This document shows, piece after piece, positions 52,047 to 61,286 of a stretch of DNA of 64,000 nt (the first letter of the stretch is position 1; every line of letters begins with the position of its first letter). The position numbers were made by a program, and so were the translations under genes. The stretch is from assembly GCF_042434745.1 (NCBI RefSeq), contig NZ_JBHLSS010000127.1. The stretch is one strand, 5' to 3'. The DNA is from Azotobacter paspali. GTDB taxonomy: Bacteria; Pseudomonadota; Gammaproteobacteria; Pseudomonadales; Pseudomonadaceae. Under the pieces are notes generated by a model, which saw only the letters and a list, made by a program, of their open reading frames with translations, was not told the DNA's origin and did no database searches.

Positions 52047-52717
52047 GGCGCACCGCCCTCGGCGCGAAAGGCCGCTTCGTCGATGGCCAAAAAACGCACC
52101 CGGTCGCCCACCGCCAGCGCACAGGGCGGCTCGGCCTGGGCGTCGAACAGGCGCCACGGACAACGCCCAATCAGGTGCCAGCCCCCCGGCGAAGCCTGGG
52201 GATAGATCGCCGTCTGCCGTTCGGCGATGGCCAGCGAGCCGCCCGGTACCCAGGTGCGCGGCGTGCGCCGGCGCGGCAAGGACAGGCGCGCGTCCAGTTC
52301 GCCGAGGTAGGCGAAGCCCGGAGCGAAGCCGATGGCGCCGACTCGGTACTGCGCGCCACTGTGCAGGGCGATCAGTTCGGCCTCGCTCAGGGCGCAGGCG
52401 TGGGCCACCTCGGCCAGGTCCTCGCCGGCATACCAGACGGGGATCTCGTGCAGATGCCCGCTACGGGAAGGCTGCGCCTGCACGCACCAGTCCTCGAGCA
52501 GGGGCAACAGGCGTCTGCCGAGCTGCAGATGATCGGTCCGCAGCAGATCGTAATGCAGCAGCAGAGTGGTCCAGCCGGGGACCAGATCGACGACCAGCGG
52601 CCCCAGTTCGAGCTGGATCAGATCGGCCAGGGCGGAGATGCGCAACGGCAGGCCGGCGTCCGGCTGTTCGGCCAGGACCAGCAGCAGGGCTTCGGGACCG
52701 GCGGGCTCGAGGCGCAT
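52043..52717 (-). CDS. pxpB: 5-oxoprolinase subunit PxpB
   Basis: 224 residues, KipI family, from the ATG at 52717 whose A is the last base of the pxpA stop (TGATG). Family motifs IPVWYAGEDLAEVA, GFAPGFAYLGELD and RTWVPGGSLAIAERQTAIYP are present. Middle gene of pxpABC. Confidence 0.93.
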   Translation of the reverse strand: MRLEPAGPEALLLVLAEQPDAGLPLRISALADLIQLELGPLVVDLVPGWTTLLLHYDLLRTDHLQLGRRLLPLLEDWCVQAQPSRSGHLHEIPVWYAGEDLAEVAHACALSEAELIALHSGAQYRVGAIGFAPGFAYLGELDARLSLPRRRTPRTWVPGGSLAIAERQTAIYPQASPGGWHLIGRCPWRLFDAQAEPPCALAVGDRVRFLAIDEAAFRAEGGAP

Positions 52718-53469
52718 CAGAAAGCGTCGAGCGCCGCGCGCAGGCGGCGCAGCACGGCCAGCGACTCGGCGTTGTCGCCGTGCACGCAGAGGCTGTCGGC
52801 GCGCAAGCACAGAGGCTTGCCGTCGAGGTCCGCGAAAGGCTCACCGCGGGCGATGGCCAAGGCCTGGACGAGGATGCGCTCGGGGTCCGCGTGCACTGCT
52901 TTGTCCAGGCGGCGCGGCGCCAGCCGGCCGTCGGACAGGTAGGCGCGATCGGCGAAGGCCTCGAACAGCAGCGGCACCCCGGCGGCCTCGGCGAGCCGCC
53001 GCTCGCGGGCGTTGTCGGCCAGCGCCAGGATCATCAGCGGCAGACCCGGACGGAAAGCCGCGCAGGCCTCCAGCACGGCGCCGAGCAGTTCGTCGTCGAG
53101 CACCAGATCGTTGTACAGCGCGCCATGCGGCTTGACGTAGTCGACGCGGGCACCCGCAGCGCGGCAGAAAGCATCGAGCGCGCCGAGCTGATAGAGCACC
53201 AGGGCGCGCACCTCGTCGGGCGAGCAGTCCAGGTGGCGGCGACCGAAGCCGGCCAGGTCCGGGTAGGCCGGGTGCGCGCCGATGCTCGCCCCGTGGCGCA
53301 TCGCCAGGGCCACGCTGCGCTGCATAGTCAGGGGGTCGGCGGCATGGAAGCCGCAGGCCAGGTTGGCCTGGTCGATCAGCGGCATGGCGAGCGCGTCGTT
53401 GCCCATTTTCCAGGCGCCGAAGCTTTCGCCCATGTCGCAGTTGAGAAGGATGCGGGGAGCGGTTTTCAT
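52717..53469 (-). CDS. pxpA: 5-oxoprolinase subunit PxpA (LamB/YcsF family)
   Basis: 250 residues from the ATG at 53469 (MKTAPRILLNCDMGESFG). The LamB/YcsF signature runs LNCDMGE, NLACGFHAADP, IGAHPAYPDLAGFGRR and YVKPHGALYN. Places 5-oxoproline salvage next to the peptide importer, which fits use of imported or turned-over peptides. Downstream genes overlap it. Confidence 0.95.
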   Translation of the reverse strand: MKTAPRILLNCDMGESFGAWKMGNDALAMPLIDQANLACGFHAADPLTMQRSVALAMRHGASIGAHPAYPDLAGFGRRHLDCSPDEVRALVLYQLGALDAFCRAAGARVDYVKPHGALYNDLVLDDELLGAVLEACAAFRPGLPLMILALADNARERRLAEAAGVPLLFEAFADRAYLSDGRLAPRRLDKAVHADPERILVQALAIARGEPFADLDGKPLCLRADSLCVHGDNAESLAVLRRLRAALDAF

Positions 53470-53537
53470 CGCACTAGCTTGGAGCCTCCGCCAGTCCATC
53501 GCAAGCTTGCGAAGGAAATGCGCCTCCCGCAACGATT

Positions 53538-55898
53538 TTAGAAGAGATCGCGGCGAAAACGTCCCTCGTCGCGCAGGCGCTCGACCGCGGTGCTGCCGAG
53601 CAGCTCGATGAGCACCGCCTCGACTCCGGAAGCCATGCCACGACTGCCGCACAGGTAGATGACGGCCCCCTCGGCCAGCCAGCTACGCAGGAAGTCGGCG
53701 GCGTCGCGCAGACGATCCTGCACGTAGACCTTGCTTCCCGCGTCGGTGGAAAAGGCCAGGTCGAGGCGGACCAGCCGCCCCGCCGTCTGCCAAGCCAGCA
53801 ACTCGTCGCGACAGAGGAAATCATGGGCCTTGCTGCGTTCGCCGAAAATCAGCCAATTGCGGCTCTGGCCGCGCCGGACGCGCTCGCGCAGCAAGCCGCG
53901 CAGCCCGGCCAGACCGGCACCGTTGCCAATCAGCAGCAGCGGCCGGTCGTCCGCCGGCAGGCGGAAGCCGCCGTTGGAGCGCAAACGCATCGGCACGCGG
54001 GTCCCCAGCGCCAGTTCGCACAGCCAGCCGGAGCACAGCCCCAGCGTACCGTCGGGACGCCGCTGCCGGCGCACCAGCAGCTCCAGCACGCCATCCTCTT
54101 CCAGCGAGGCGACCGAATAGCAACGCGGCAGCGCATCTTGCGGCGGACGGACCTCCACCAGGTCGCCGGCCTCCCAGTGCTGCCCATCCGGAATCTGGAA
54201 AACCAGGCGCCAGACCGGCTCGGCCGTGCTGCCCAGGTTGAGGCACTCGCGGGCCAGCAGCATCCATTCGTCGAAGCGCTCCTCCTGCGCCGCCGGCGAG
54301 CCGTCGCCGACCAGCCGGCCGAGTTGCTCGCGCCAGGTCTGCAGGGCCGCGCCGTCGTCGCCGTCCACCTCCACCGGAGCGAACAGCTCCTGAGCTCCCT
54401 GCTTTTTCAGCCACTGCTCGAGACGCCGGGCGAAGGCGCAGAAATGCGGGTACTGGCGGTCGCCGAGCCCGAGCAGAGCATAGTGCAGGTGGCTCAATTC
54501 GCAGTCGCTGCCGAGCACCCTGCGCGCGAAGCCGCGGGCGTTGTCCGGCGCCTCGCCGTCGCCGAAAGTGCTGACCACGAACAGTACGCGCTCGGCACCG
54601 AGCAGGTCGCTTTCGTCGAACTGCGCCAGCGAACGCACCCGCACCGCGGCGCCAGCCACCTGCAACTGGCCAGCGGCCTGCCAGGCCAGACGTTCGGCGA
54701 AACCGTTCTGACTGGCGAAGCCGATCAGCCACGGCTGGCCTTCGACCGACGGCGTCAGGGCCCGTTGCGCCTCGCGGGCGGCGCGGCGGCTACGTCGGCG
54801 GTCGAGATAGAGCTGCCAGCCGGTGACAAAAAACAACGGCATGCCCAGGCTGGCGAGCATCATCAGCACGCGCCCGGGATGGCCGAAATACTCACCGGTA
54901 TGCAGTGGATAGAGGCTGGCGAGCAGGCGCCGGGGCAGGCTCTTGTCCGCGTAGCGTTCATGTTCGAGCGGCATGCCGCTGGCGACGTCGAGGCTCAGCC
55001 GGTCGGTCGCCCGGGAATGGTCGGCGCAGGACGCGACATAGGTGATCTGCAGCGGCAGACCGGGACGCTCAGGCAGCGCCAGGTTGACCTGCCGGTAGGT
55101 AGCCCCCACTTCGCGGCGGAAAGCCTGGAACAAGGGATCGAGGTCGATCGCCGGCGCCGCTGCTCCGTCCTGCCCGCCTCCCGGAGGCGGAGCGCGGCGT
55201 CCGCCGTGCGGCGCGGCGGTTTCGCCGGCCAGGGCGAAGAGGCCTTGGCGATACCAATCGAAGGACCAGTTCAGGCCGGTCAGCGCGGCCAGCATATAAA
55301 GCAGCAGCACCCAGGTACCGGCCACCGCATGCAGGCCCCAGAGAAAACCGCGCCCCTGGCGCGACCAGTCGAGGACCAGCCAGGCGCGCCAGTCGCCGGC
55401 CCGGCGCGGCCAGCGCAGGTAGAGACCGGACAGGCATAGAAATACCAGGATCAAGGTCGAGGCACCGGTGATCGCCTTGCCGGTGTCGCCGATGGCTAGC
55501 CAGCGATGTACCTGCATCATGAAACGGAAGAAATTCAGTCCCCGCGCCGCGCCAAGCAGATCGCCGTCGTAGGGATCGGCGTAGAGGGTCTCGCCGCGCG
55601 GATCGGCGCCGCCGACGATCACCCGGGCGGCATCCTCCGGCGCGCTCGACAGGGTCAGCCCGAGCACCTGGCGCTGCCCCAGTTGCCCGCGCAGGCTGGC
55701 GAGCAATTCGTCCGGAGTCAGCGCCCGGGCGTCCTGCGGCATCTTGACGGTCATCACCCCCGGATTGAGAAAACGCAGCAACTCCTCCTGGTAGGACAGG
55801 CTCGCGCCGCTCACCCCCATGACCGCCAGCACCAGCCCGGCAGTGATGCCGAACAGCCAGTGCAACTGGAAAAGAATCTTCTTCAACACTGATGTCAC
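53538..55898 (-). CDS. piuB: PiuB-like PepSY/flavodoxin/NADPH-reductase fusion
   Basis: 786 residues. N-terminal half: PepSY-TM module with four membrane helices (LFGITAGLVLAVMGVSGA; QVHRWLAIGDTGKAITGAST; others near 200 and 370) and a large periplasmic insert. C-terminal half: flavodoxin domain (ASQNGFAERLA, VSTFGDGEAPDNA), FAD site RCYSVASL and NADPH site LLLIGNGAGLAGL with C-terminal LCGSRGMASGVE. Such proteins reduce ferric siderophores at the inner membrane. Start is GTG at 55898 with AGAGGTG upstream. Follows piuA with a 184-base gap. Confidence 0.9.
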   Translation of the reverse strand: MTSVLKKILFQLHWLFGITAGLVLAVMGVSGASLSYQEELLRFLNPGVMTVKMPQDARALTPDELLASLRGQLGQRQVLGLTLSSAPEDAARVIVGGADPRGETLYADPYDGDLLGAARGLNFFRFMMQVHRWLAIGDTGKAITGASTLILVFLCLSGLYLRWPRRAGDWRAWLVLDWSRQGRGFLWGLHAVAGTWVLLLYMLAALTGLNWSFDWYRQGLFALAGETAAPHGGRRAPPPGGGQDGAAAPAIDLDPLFQAFRREVGATYRQVNLALPERPGLPLQITYVASCADHSRATDRLSLDVASGMPLEHERYADKSLPRRLLASLYPLHTGEYFGHPGRVLMMLASLGMPLFFVTGWQLYLDRRRSRRAAREAQRALTPSVEGQPWLIGFASQNGFAERLAWQAAGQLQVAGAAVRVRSLAQFDESDLLGAERVLFVVSTFGDGEAPDNARGFARRVLGSDCELSHLHYALLGLGDRQYPHFCAFARRLEQWLKKQGAQELFAPVEVDGDDGAALQTWREQLGRLVGDGSPAAQEERFDEWMLLARECLNLGSTAEPVWRLVFQIPDGQHWEAGDLVEVRPPQDALPRCYSVASLEEDGVLELLVRRQRRPDGTLGLCSGWLCELALGTRVPMRLRSNGGFRLPADDRPLLLIGNGAGLAGLRGLLRERVRRGQSRNWLIFGERSKAHDFLCRDELLAWQTAGRLVRLDLAFSTDAGSKVYVQDRLRDAADFLRSWLAEGAVIYLCGSRGMASGVEAVLIELLGSTAVERLRDEGRFRRDLF

Positions 55899-55956
55899 CC
55901 GATCGGTATCACCTCTGGCGGCACGCCTGGAATCGAAATGCGCTCGCCCGTCATGC

Positions 55957-55971
55957 CTGCCGTCACGGCAG
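55957..55971. promoter_or_regulatory. perfect palindrome between piuA and piuB
   Basis: CTGCCGT-C-ACGGCAG, 59 bases upstream of the piuB start. No T-run follows on either strand, so an operator or mRNA hairpin is more likely than a terminator. Confidence 0.4.
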
Positions 55972-56082
55972 TGTGAGAGGATTCTATTCGAGAGCTTTTT
56001 GCAACAAACCGGCTTTACTCAACCTGCCGACCAGATGCGCGAAGACCGCCCGCGGGCGGCCTCCGGTGGCTTCGCAGCCCTC

Positions 56083-58344
56083 TCAGAAGTGCAGGCTGGT
56101 GGCCAGCAGCACGGTACGCCCCGGCGCCACGTGGGCCATGTGGGTCGGATAGATCTGGTCGAAGTAGCGCTTGTCAGTCAGGTTCTGCACGTTCAACTGC
56201 AGGTCGAGGCTCTTGCTCACCTTCAGGTTGGCCATGGCGTCGTAGCGCCAGTAACTGGACACCAGGGCCGTGTTGGCGGCGTCGCCGTAACGTGAGTCCA
56301 CGTAGTTGGCGCCGCCGCCGACGGTCAGGAAGGGGAACAACTGGTAGGTACTCCACAAGCTGAAGCTGTTCTCCGGCGTGCTGGGGTTCTCGTTGCCGTC
56401 GTTGGCGCCATCGACGCCGTTGACCACACCGCCGTCGACGATTTCGCTATCGAGGTAAGTGTAGTTGGCGAAGATCTGCCATTCGCGGCTGAGCCGCCCG
56501 CTGACACCCAGCTCGAAGCCCTTAATCTCGACCTCGCCCATGTTCTGCGTCCGGCCATCCTGATCGGTGACCCGTGCATTGGACTTCTTGGTCTTGAAGA
56601 TCGCCGAATCCAGTGCCAGGCCACCGTCGAAGAACTCCCACTTGGTACCCAGCTCGATGTTGCGGTTGCGTTCCGGCTCGAGATCCTTGGTGGCGTTGCT
56701 GATGCTGTCGGCCCCCTCGCCGGAAGTCTCGCCGACCGGGTTGCGCGAGGTCGACCAGGCCACGTAGATACTGCCGTTGGGCAGCGGGTTGAAAACCACG
56801 CCCAACTGGTGGCTCCAGAAGTTGTTGTTGTTCTCGCGCTTGAAGTCGCCCACCGCCTGGCCACGGCCACCCGTGGAGTAGCCCGAAGACTTGGTCTCGA
56901 AGTCGTCGTAGCGCAGGCCGAGGTTCAGCGACCATTGGTCGTTGAACTTGAGGGTATCGAACAGGTAGCCGGACTTGGTCTGGGTATCGGTGTCGGTATA
57001 GGCTAGACCTTCGGTGTAATACCCCGACCAGGAATCCTTGTAGGTCGGGTTGTTCAGGGTCGTACAGTCGCCCGAGGCCAGCAGCGCCGAGGTACAGACC
57101 CGACCTGCGGCTCCCTGGGTGAAGGCATAGGGCCGGTTGTGCACATCCTGGTCGGTGATCTCGATGCCGCCCACCATGGTGTGCTCGATGAAGCCGGTCT
57201 TGAACTTCGCCCGGATATCGGTTTGGTTCACCCAGCCTTCCGAAGTGGAGTTGCGGCTTTTCGGCGAGCGCCACACCAGTCCCTGCTCGATATTCCCGAC
57301 TGCGGAGTCGTTCGGGTTGGTGGCGATATAGTCGAGGGTGGTGCGCACTTGGCGGAAGGAGTTGGAGATCGTCACGTTGTCGGCGAGATCGTGCTCGATC
57401 TTGAAGGTGCCCGAATCGGTGCTGCTTTCCCGGAAGTCGCGACTGCTCAGGCCGTAGAAGGCGTCCTTGTGACCCACCGGACGGCGCACCGAACCGGTAC
57501 CGGCCGGGCTCAGCGGAATGCCGTAATCCGGCATGTCGTCGGCCTCCACGTGATAGTAGGAGAAAGTCGCGCGGGTCGGGGTGTCGAAGCCGAAGGTGAT
57601 GGTCGGCGCCACACCCCAGCGGCTGACGTCCACCCCTTCGCGGCCGGCGACGTTGGCGTCGTGCTTCATAAGGTTCAGGCGGAAGCCGATCTGGTTGGTC
57701 AGCATCCGGTTGAAGTCCAGGGTGGAACGACGGGTCTGGTCCGAGCCGAAAGTCTGGCTGATATCGAGGAAATCGTTGCGCTTGGCGGTCTTGGTGATCA
57801 TGTTCACGCTGCCGCCGGTGGAGCCGGCGCCGGTATAGGCCGAGCCCGGCCCCTTGCTCACCTCGATCTGCTCAATATTGAAAATCTCGCGGGTCTGCGA
57901 GGCGACGTCGCGCAGGCCGTCGATGAAGGTGTCGCTCTCGGCGTTGAAGCCACGAATGATCGGCCGGTCGCCCGCCGGGTTGCCGCCCTCGCCGGCACCG
58001 AAGGTGATGCCGGAGGTGGTGCGTAGGGCGTCGACCAGGCTCAGCGAACCGGTATCCTCGATGACCTGCTTGGAAATGATGGTGACCGATTTGGGCGTCT
58101 CGCGCAGCGGCGCGGTGAATTTCTTCGAAGCCGACTCGACCTTGTACTCGCCCTCCCGCTCGTCGACGATGCTGTCCGCCTCCATCGACACGACGCTCTG
58201 CTTCTCGGCATCCTTTTCCGTCGGTTTCTTCTGCGACACTTCCTCGGCACGCAGCCCGCCGATCGAACTGAAGGCCGTCATGACTCCCAATGCGGAAGCC
58301 AGCACGCACGGCGTGGCGGCCGAGCGCTCATTGATACGCGACAT
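56083..58344 (-). CDS. piuA: TonB-dependent siderophore receptor PiuA-like
   Basis: 753 residues: signal peptide, plug domain (RETPKSVTIISKQVIEDTG; IIRGFNAESDTFIDGLRD; EVSKGPGSAYTGAGSTGGSVN) and a 22-strand barrel ending in the outer-membrane C-terminal Phe (LLATSLHF). The Fiu/PiuA group takes up catecholate siderophores and catechol-bearing antibiotics. The context piuB-piuA-piuC and a Fur-like site support iron control. The exact ligand is inferred. Confidence 0.93.
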   Translation of the reverse strand: MSRINERSAATPCVLASALGVMTAFSSIGGLRAEEVSQKKPTEKDAEKQSVVSMEADSIVDEREGEYKVESASKKFTAPLRETPKSVTIISKQVIEDTGSLSLVDALRTTSGITFGAGEGGNPAGDRPIIRGFNAESDTFIDGLRDVASQTREIFNIEQIEVSKGPGSAYTGAGSTGGSVNMITKTAKRNDFLDISQTFGSDQTRRSTLDFNRMLTNQIGFRLNLMKHDANVAGREGVDVSRWGVAPTITFGFDTPTRATFSYYHVEADDMPDYGIPLSPAGTGSVRRPVGHKDAFYGLSSRDFRESSTDSGTFKIEHDLADNVTISNSFRQVRTTLDYIATNPNDSAVGNIEQGLVWRSPKSRNSTSEGWVNQTDIRAKFKTGFIEHTMVGGIEITDQDVHNRPYAFTQGAAGRVCTSALLASGDCTTLNNPTYKDSWSGYYTEGLAYTDTDTQTKSGYLFDTLKFNDQWSLNLGLRYDDFETKSSGYSTGGRGQAVGDFKRENNNNFWSHQLGVVFNPLPNGSIYVAWSTSRNPVGETSGEGADSISNATKDLEPERNRNIELGTKWEFFDGGLALDSAIFKTKKSNARVTDQDGRTQNMGEVEIKGFELGVSGRLSREWQIFANYTYLDSEIVDGGVVNGVDGANDGNENPSTPENSFSLWSTYQLFPFLTVGGGANYVDSRYGDAANTALVSSYWRYDAMANLKVSKSLDLQLNVQNLTDKRYFDQIYPTHMAHVAPGRTVLLATSLHF

Positions 58345-58381
58345 TTCGTTTCCCCTAGCGAACGAACGGTGCGCACTCTAA

Positions 58382-58398
58382 TCGAGAACAATTCTCGA
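58382..58398 (-). promoter_or_regulatory. candidate Fur box for piuA
   Basis: Perfect palindrome TCGAGAA-CAA-TTCTCGA, close to the pseudomonad Fur core GAGAATnATTCTC, 37 bases upstream of the piuA start in an AT-rich divergent promoter region. Confidence 0.65.
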
Positions 58399-58477
58399 AA
58401 TCAATAGACACAATTTTTGCATTCGATGAATTTTCAATCTTTACCTTTCGTACCATTTACCTAGCAAATAGAAGAAA

Positions 58478-58505
58478 ATATCATTTGATATATATTCTCG
58501 ATTAA
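58478..58505 (+). promoter_or_regulatory. second candidate iron-regulatory site, for piuC
   Basis: ATATCA-TT-TGATAT palindrome (58478-58491) running into ATATTCTCGATTAA, 15-40 bases before piuC. It partly fits repeated NATNAT-type Fur hexamers, less well than the piuA-side site. Confidence 0.4.
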
Positions 58506-58520
58506 TAGGAACCGGCCAGC

Positions 58521-59201
58521 ATGCTGCTACACATACCGGGAGTGTTTTCCCGCGACGAGGTCCGGCGCATTCGCCAGGCACTGGAGCAGGCGCAATGGCT
58601 CGACGGCAAGGTGACCGCGGGCTATCAGTCGGCGCGCACCAAGCACAACCTGCAGCTCGCCGAGGACGACCCACTGGCGCGGGAGATCGCCAGCGCCATG
58701 CTCGAACGCCTGTGGCAAAACCCGCAATTCATGTCCGCCGCGCTGCCGCATAAGGTCTATCCGCCGCTGTTCAACTGCTATACCGACGGCGGCACCTTCG
58801 GCTTCCACATCGACAACGCCGTGCGCCAGGTACGCGGCTCCGCCGAGCGGGTACGCACCGACCTTTCCTCCACCCTGTTCTTCAGCGATCCGGACGAATA
58901 CGACGGCGGCGAGCTGGTGATCCAGGACACCTACGGCTCGCAGCGGGTCAAGCTGCCGGCCGGCGATCTGGTGCTTTACCCGGCCACCAGCATCCACCAG
59001 GTCACGCCGGTCAGCCGCGGCGCGCGCTACGCCTCCTTCTTCTGGACGCAGAGCTTGGTCCGCGAGGACTCCCAGCGCAGCCTGCTGTACGAGATGGACC
59101 AGGCGATCCAGAGCCTGTCGCGCGACGTGCCGGATCACCCGGCGCTGGTCCAGTTGACCGGCAACTACCACAACCTGCTGCGCCGCTGGGGCGAAGTGTG
59201 A
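58521..59201 (+). CDS. piuC: PKHD-type Fe(II)/2-oxoglutarate dioxygenase PiuC
   Basis: 226 residues. Iron ligands His96 and Asp98 (FHIDNAV) and His159 (SIHQVTPV), with a 2-oxoglutarate arginine near 166-169 (SRGAR). PiuC homologues sit beside PiuA/Fiu-type receptors (E. coli YbiX); the hydroxylated substrate is unknown. Divergent from piuA, sharing the iron-responsive region. Confidence 0.94.
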   Translation: MLLHIPGVFSRDEVRRIRQALEQAQWLDGKVTAGYQSARTKHNLQLAEDDPLAREIASAMLERLWQNPQFMSAALPHKVYPPLFNCYTDGGTFGFHIDNAVRQVRGSAERVRTDLSSTLFFSDPDEYDGGELVIQDTYGSQRVKLPAGDLVLYPATSIHQVTPVSRGARYASFFWTQSLVREDSQRSLLYEMDQAIQSLSRDVPDHPALVQLTGNYHNLLRRWGEV

Positions 59202-59205
59202 GCGA

Positions 59206-59973
59206 ATGGCCATGAGCTTCATCCTCCGCCGCACCGAAACCCCCGACCTCGAACGGCTAGGCCGCAGCCTGGCCGACGATCCGCGTCAGGCGGCGCGCTG
59301 GATTCTCGCCGCGGCGGGCGCCGGCGAACTGGAGGCCCAGGCCCTGCTCGGCCAGATCCTGCTCGATGGCCTCGGTATCCAGCGCGACGCGGTGCTGGCC
59401 CGCGACTGGTTCGAGATCGCCGCCCGCAAAGGGCACGCCATGGCCAGCAACATGCTGGGGCGCTGCTGCGAACTGGGCTGGGGCGGCCCCGTCGACGAAG
59501 TCGCCGCCGCCCGGCATTACTGCGAGGCGGCCACACGCGGCCTCGACTGGGGCATGTACAACTACGCCAACCTGCTCGCCACCGGCCGCGGGGTCGAGCG
59601 CGACGAGGAGCAGGCCTTCGCCTGGTATCGACGTGCCGCCGCGCAGGGGCACGCCAAGTCGATGAATCTGGTCGGGCGCTACTACGAGGAAGGCCGGGTA
59701 GTCCGCGCCGACCCGCAGGCCGCCTTCGAATGCTACCGGCGCTCCGCCGAGGCCGGCGATTTCCGCGGCCAGTTCAGCTACGCGACGGTACTGATAGGCC
59801 TGGGCCGCTGGGACGAGGCCCGCCACTGGCTGTGCGAAGCCCTCGCCCTCGGTCACCTGAAATTCCTGCGCAAGGCCTGCGACGAACTGCGCCGGGCCGC
59901 TGTCGCGGAAGTCGCCGACATCGCCGAAGCCTACACCCGGCGCTGCACCGAGCTGGAGGCGACGGCCTGCTGA
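59206..59973 (+). CDS. Sel1-repeat protein
   Basis: 255 residues with about five Sel1-like (TPR-type) repeats, e.g. AQALLGQILLDGLGIQRDAV, ASNMLGRCCELGWGGPVDEV and SMNLVGRYYEEGRVVRADPQ. No signal peptide, so a cytoplasmic protein-interaction role is likely. Five bases after piuC and probably co-transcribed; the same pairing occurs in Pseudomonas. Confidence 0.9.
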   Translation: MAMSFILRRTETPDLERLGRSLADDPRQAARWILAAAGAGELEAQALLGQILLDGLGIQRDAVLARDWFEIAARKGHAMASNMLGRCCELGWGGPVDEVAAARHYCEAATRGLDWGMYNYANLLATGRGVERDEEQAFAWYRRAAAQGHAKSMNLVGRYYEEGRVVRADPQAAFECYRRSAEAGDFRGQFSYATVLIGLGRWDEARHWLCEALALGHLKFLRKACDELRRAAVAEVADIAEAYTRRCTELEATAC

Positions 59974-59981
59974 ACGAAAGG

Positions 59982-59997
59982 CCGGCGTCCACGCCGG
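59982..59997 (+). terminator. hairpin after the Sel1 gene
   Basis: CCGGCGT-CC-ACGCCGG directly after the Sel1-repeat gene stop, without a T-run. It may end the piuC transcript or act only as a stabilising stem. An AT-rich stretch at 60055-60095 follows and probably holds the next promoter. Confidence 0.4.
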
Positions 59998-60147
59998 AGC
60001 CGCCGCGCGGATGTGGCTTGCCACGCGCCTCCGGCGGCGAGCCGAGGTGTAAACACGAACGTATATTATTGGTAAATTTTTCGCATAAATCGCACGGGCC
60101 GCCCTAGAATCCGCCGGAATTTCGACCTCTCCGAACAGAAGCCCTTC

Positions 60148-60747
60148 ATGCCCCGCACTTTCTGGCTCGGCACCCTACGTCAATGGCACTGGATCAGCTC
60201 CGCCCTCTGTCTGGCCAGCATGCTGCTATTCGCCGTCAGCGGCATCACCCTCAACCACGCCGCACAGATCGAGAGCAAGCCACGGGTGGAAAACCGCAGC
60301 GCCCATTTGCCCGAGGAACTGCTCGCCACGCTGCACGCCGAGACGCTGGAAAACGGCCTGCCGGCCGCGCTGCGCGACTGGTTGGAGGAAGAATTGGACA
60401 TCCGCCTGGACGGACGCGAAGCCGAGTGGACGGAGGACGAACTGTACGTCGGCCTGCCGAGTCCGGGCGGTGACGCCTGGCTGAGCCTCGACCTGAAGTC
60501 GGGCGAAGTGGAGTACGAGGACACCGACCGCGGCTGGATCGCCTACCTGAACGACCTGCACAAGGGTCGCCATGCGGGCATCGCCTGGAGCTGGTTCATC
60601 GACATCTTCGCCGCGGCCTGCGTGGTTTTCAGCTTGACCGGCCTGCTGCTCCTGCAACGCCAGGCCGGCGCACGGCCGAGTACCTGGCCACTGACCGGCC
60701 TCGGCCTGCTGCTGCCATTGTTGATCGCCCTGCTGTTCATCCATTGA
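60148..60747 (+). CDS. PepSY-associated membrane protein
   Basis: 199 residues: membrane helices at about 15-35, 145-165 and 175-197, with a PepSY-like periplasmic segment between (LPEELLATLHAETLENGLPA, then VGLPSPGGDAWLSLDLKSGEVEYE). WHWISSALCLASMLLFAVSGITLNHA is the classic PepSY-TM first helix. First gene of a four-gene cluster ending in a flavoreductase. It looks like the detached membrane half of a PiuB-type reductase. Confidence 0.85.
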   Translation: MPRTFWLGTLRQWHWISSALCLASMLLFAVSGITLNHAAQIESKPRVENRSAHLPEELLATLHAETLENGLPAALRDWLEEELDIRLDGREAEWTEDELYVGLPSPGGDAWLSLDLKSGEVEYEDTDRGWIAYLNDLHKGRHAGIAWSWFIDIFAAACVVFSLTGLLLLQRQAGARPSTWPLTGLGLLLPLLIALLFIH

Positions 60748-60753
60748 AGGATC

Positions 60754-61272
60754 ATGCCCATGCGCAAACGCTTGCTGCCCCCCCTCTGCTCGCTGCTCGC
60801 CGCCCCTGCCTTCGCCGCCGAACTGCAGATCGGCGTGGAAATCCCCCGCCTTGAGGTCGCCGAGTACCATCGCCCCTACGTCGCCATTTGGCTGGAAAAA
60901 CCCGACCAGCAGCACGTCGCCGACCTGGCGGTCTGGTACGACCTGAAGATGAAGGACAAGGAAGGCGAGAAGTGGCTCAAGGACCTGCGCCAGTGGTGGC
61001 GCCGCAGCGGCCGCGGCCTCGAACTGCCGGTCGATGGCGTCAGCGGCGCGACCCGCGCGGTCGGCACCCACAACCTGACCTTCGGCGGCGACAGCGCCCA
61101 ACTCAAGAATCTGCCGGCCGGCGAATACAGCCTGGTGGTCGAGGCGGCGCGCGAGGTCGGCGGCCGCGAGCTGCTGCGCGTCCCCTTCGCCTGGCCTCCC
61201 CGGCAGGCCGAGCAGCACCAGGCTCAGGGCAAGAGCGAACTGGGTACCGTCACCCTCCAGTTGAAACCCTGA
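60754..61272 (+). CDS. DUF2271 periplasmic protein
   Basis: 172 residues with a signal peptide (ending APAFA) and a DUF2271 domain: VEIPRLEVAEYHRPYVAIWL, LAVWYDLKMKDKEGEKWLKD, WWRRSGRG and DGVSGATRAVG. The DGVSGAT piece is reminiscent of FMN-attachment motifs (DGxSGAT), though here the domain is far shorter than known flavin-carrying proteins. Six bases after the PepSY gene. No function is established. Confidence 0.8.
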   Translation: MPMRKRLLPPLCSLLAAPAFAAELQIGVEIPRLEVAEYHRPYVAIWLEKPDQQHVADLAVWYDLKMKDKEGEKWLKDLRQWWRRSGRGLELPVDGVSGATRAVGTHNLTFGGDSAQLKNLPAGEYSLVVEAAREVGGRELLRVPFAWPPRQAEQHQAQGKSELGTVTLQLKP

Positions 61273-61286
61273 CCAAGGAAGCCACC

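Noticed and set aside
50674..52170. A 498-codon open frame on the minus strand covering pxpC and the 565-bp repeat
   Set aside because: Its N-terminal part is an alternate frame of pxpC, and its C-terminal part translates the repeat (Arg/Cys/Pro-rich). Similar hypothetical proteins are often called in repeat elements but there is no evidence of translation.
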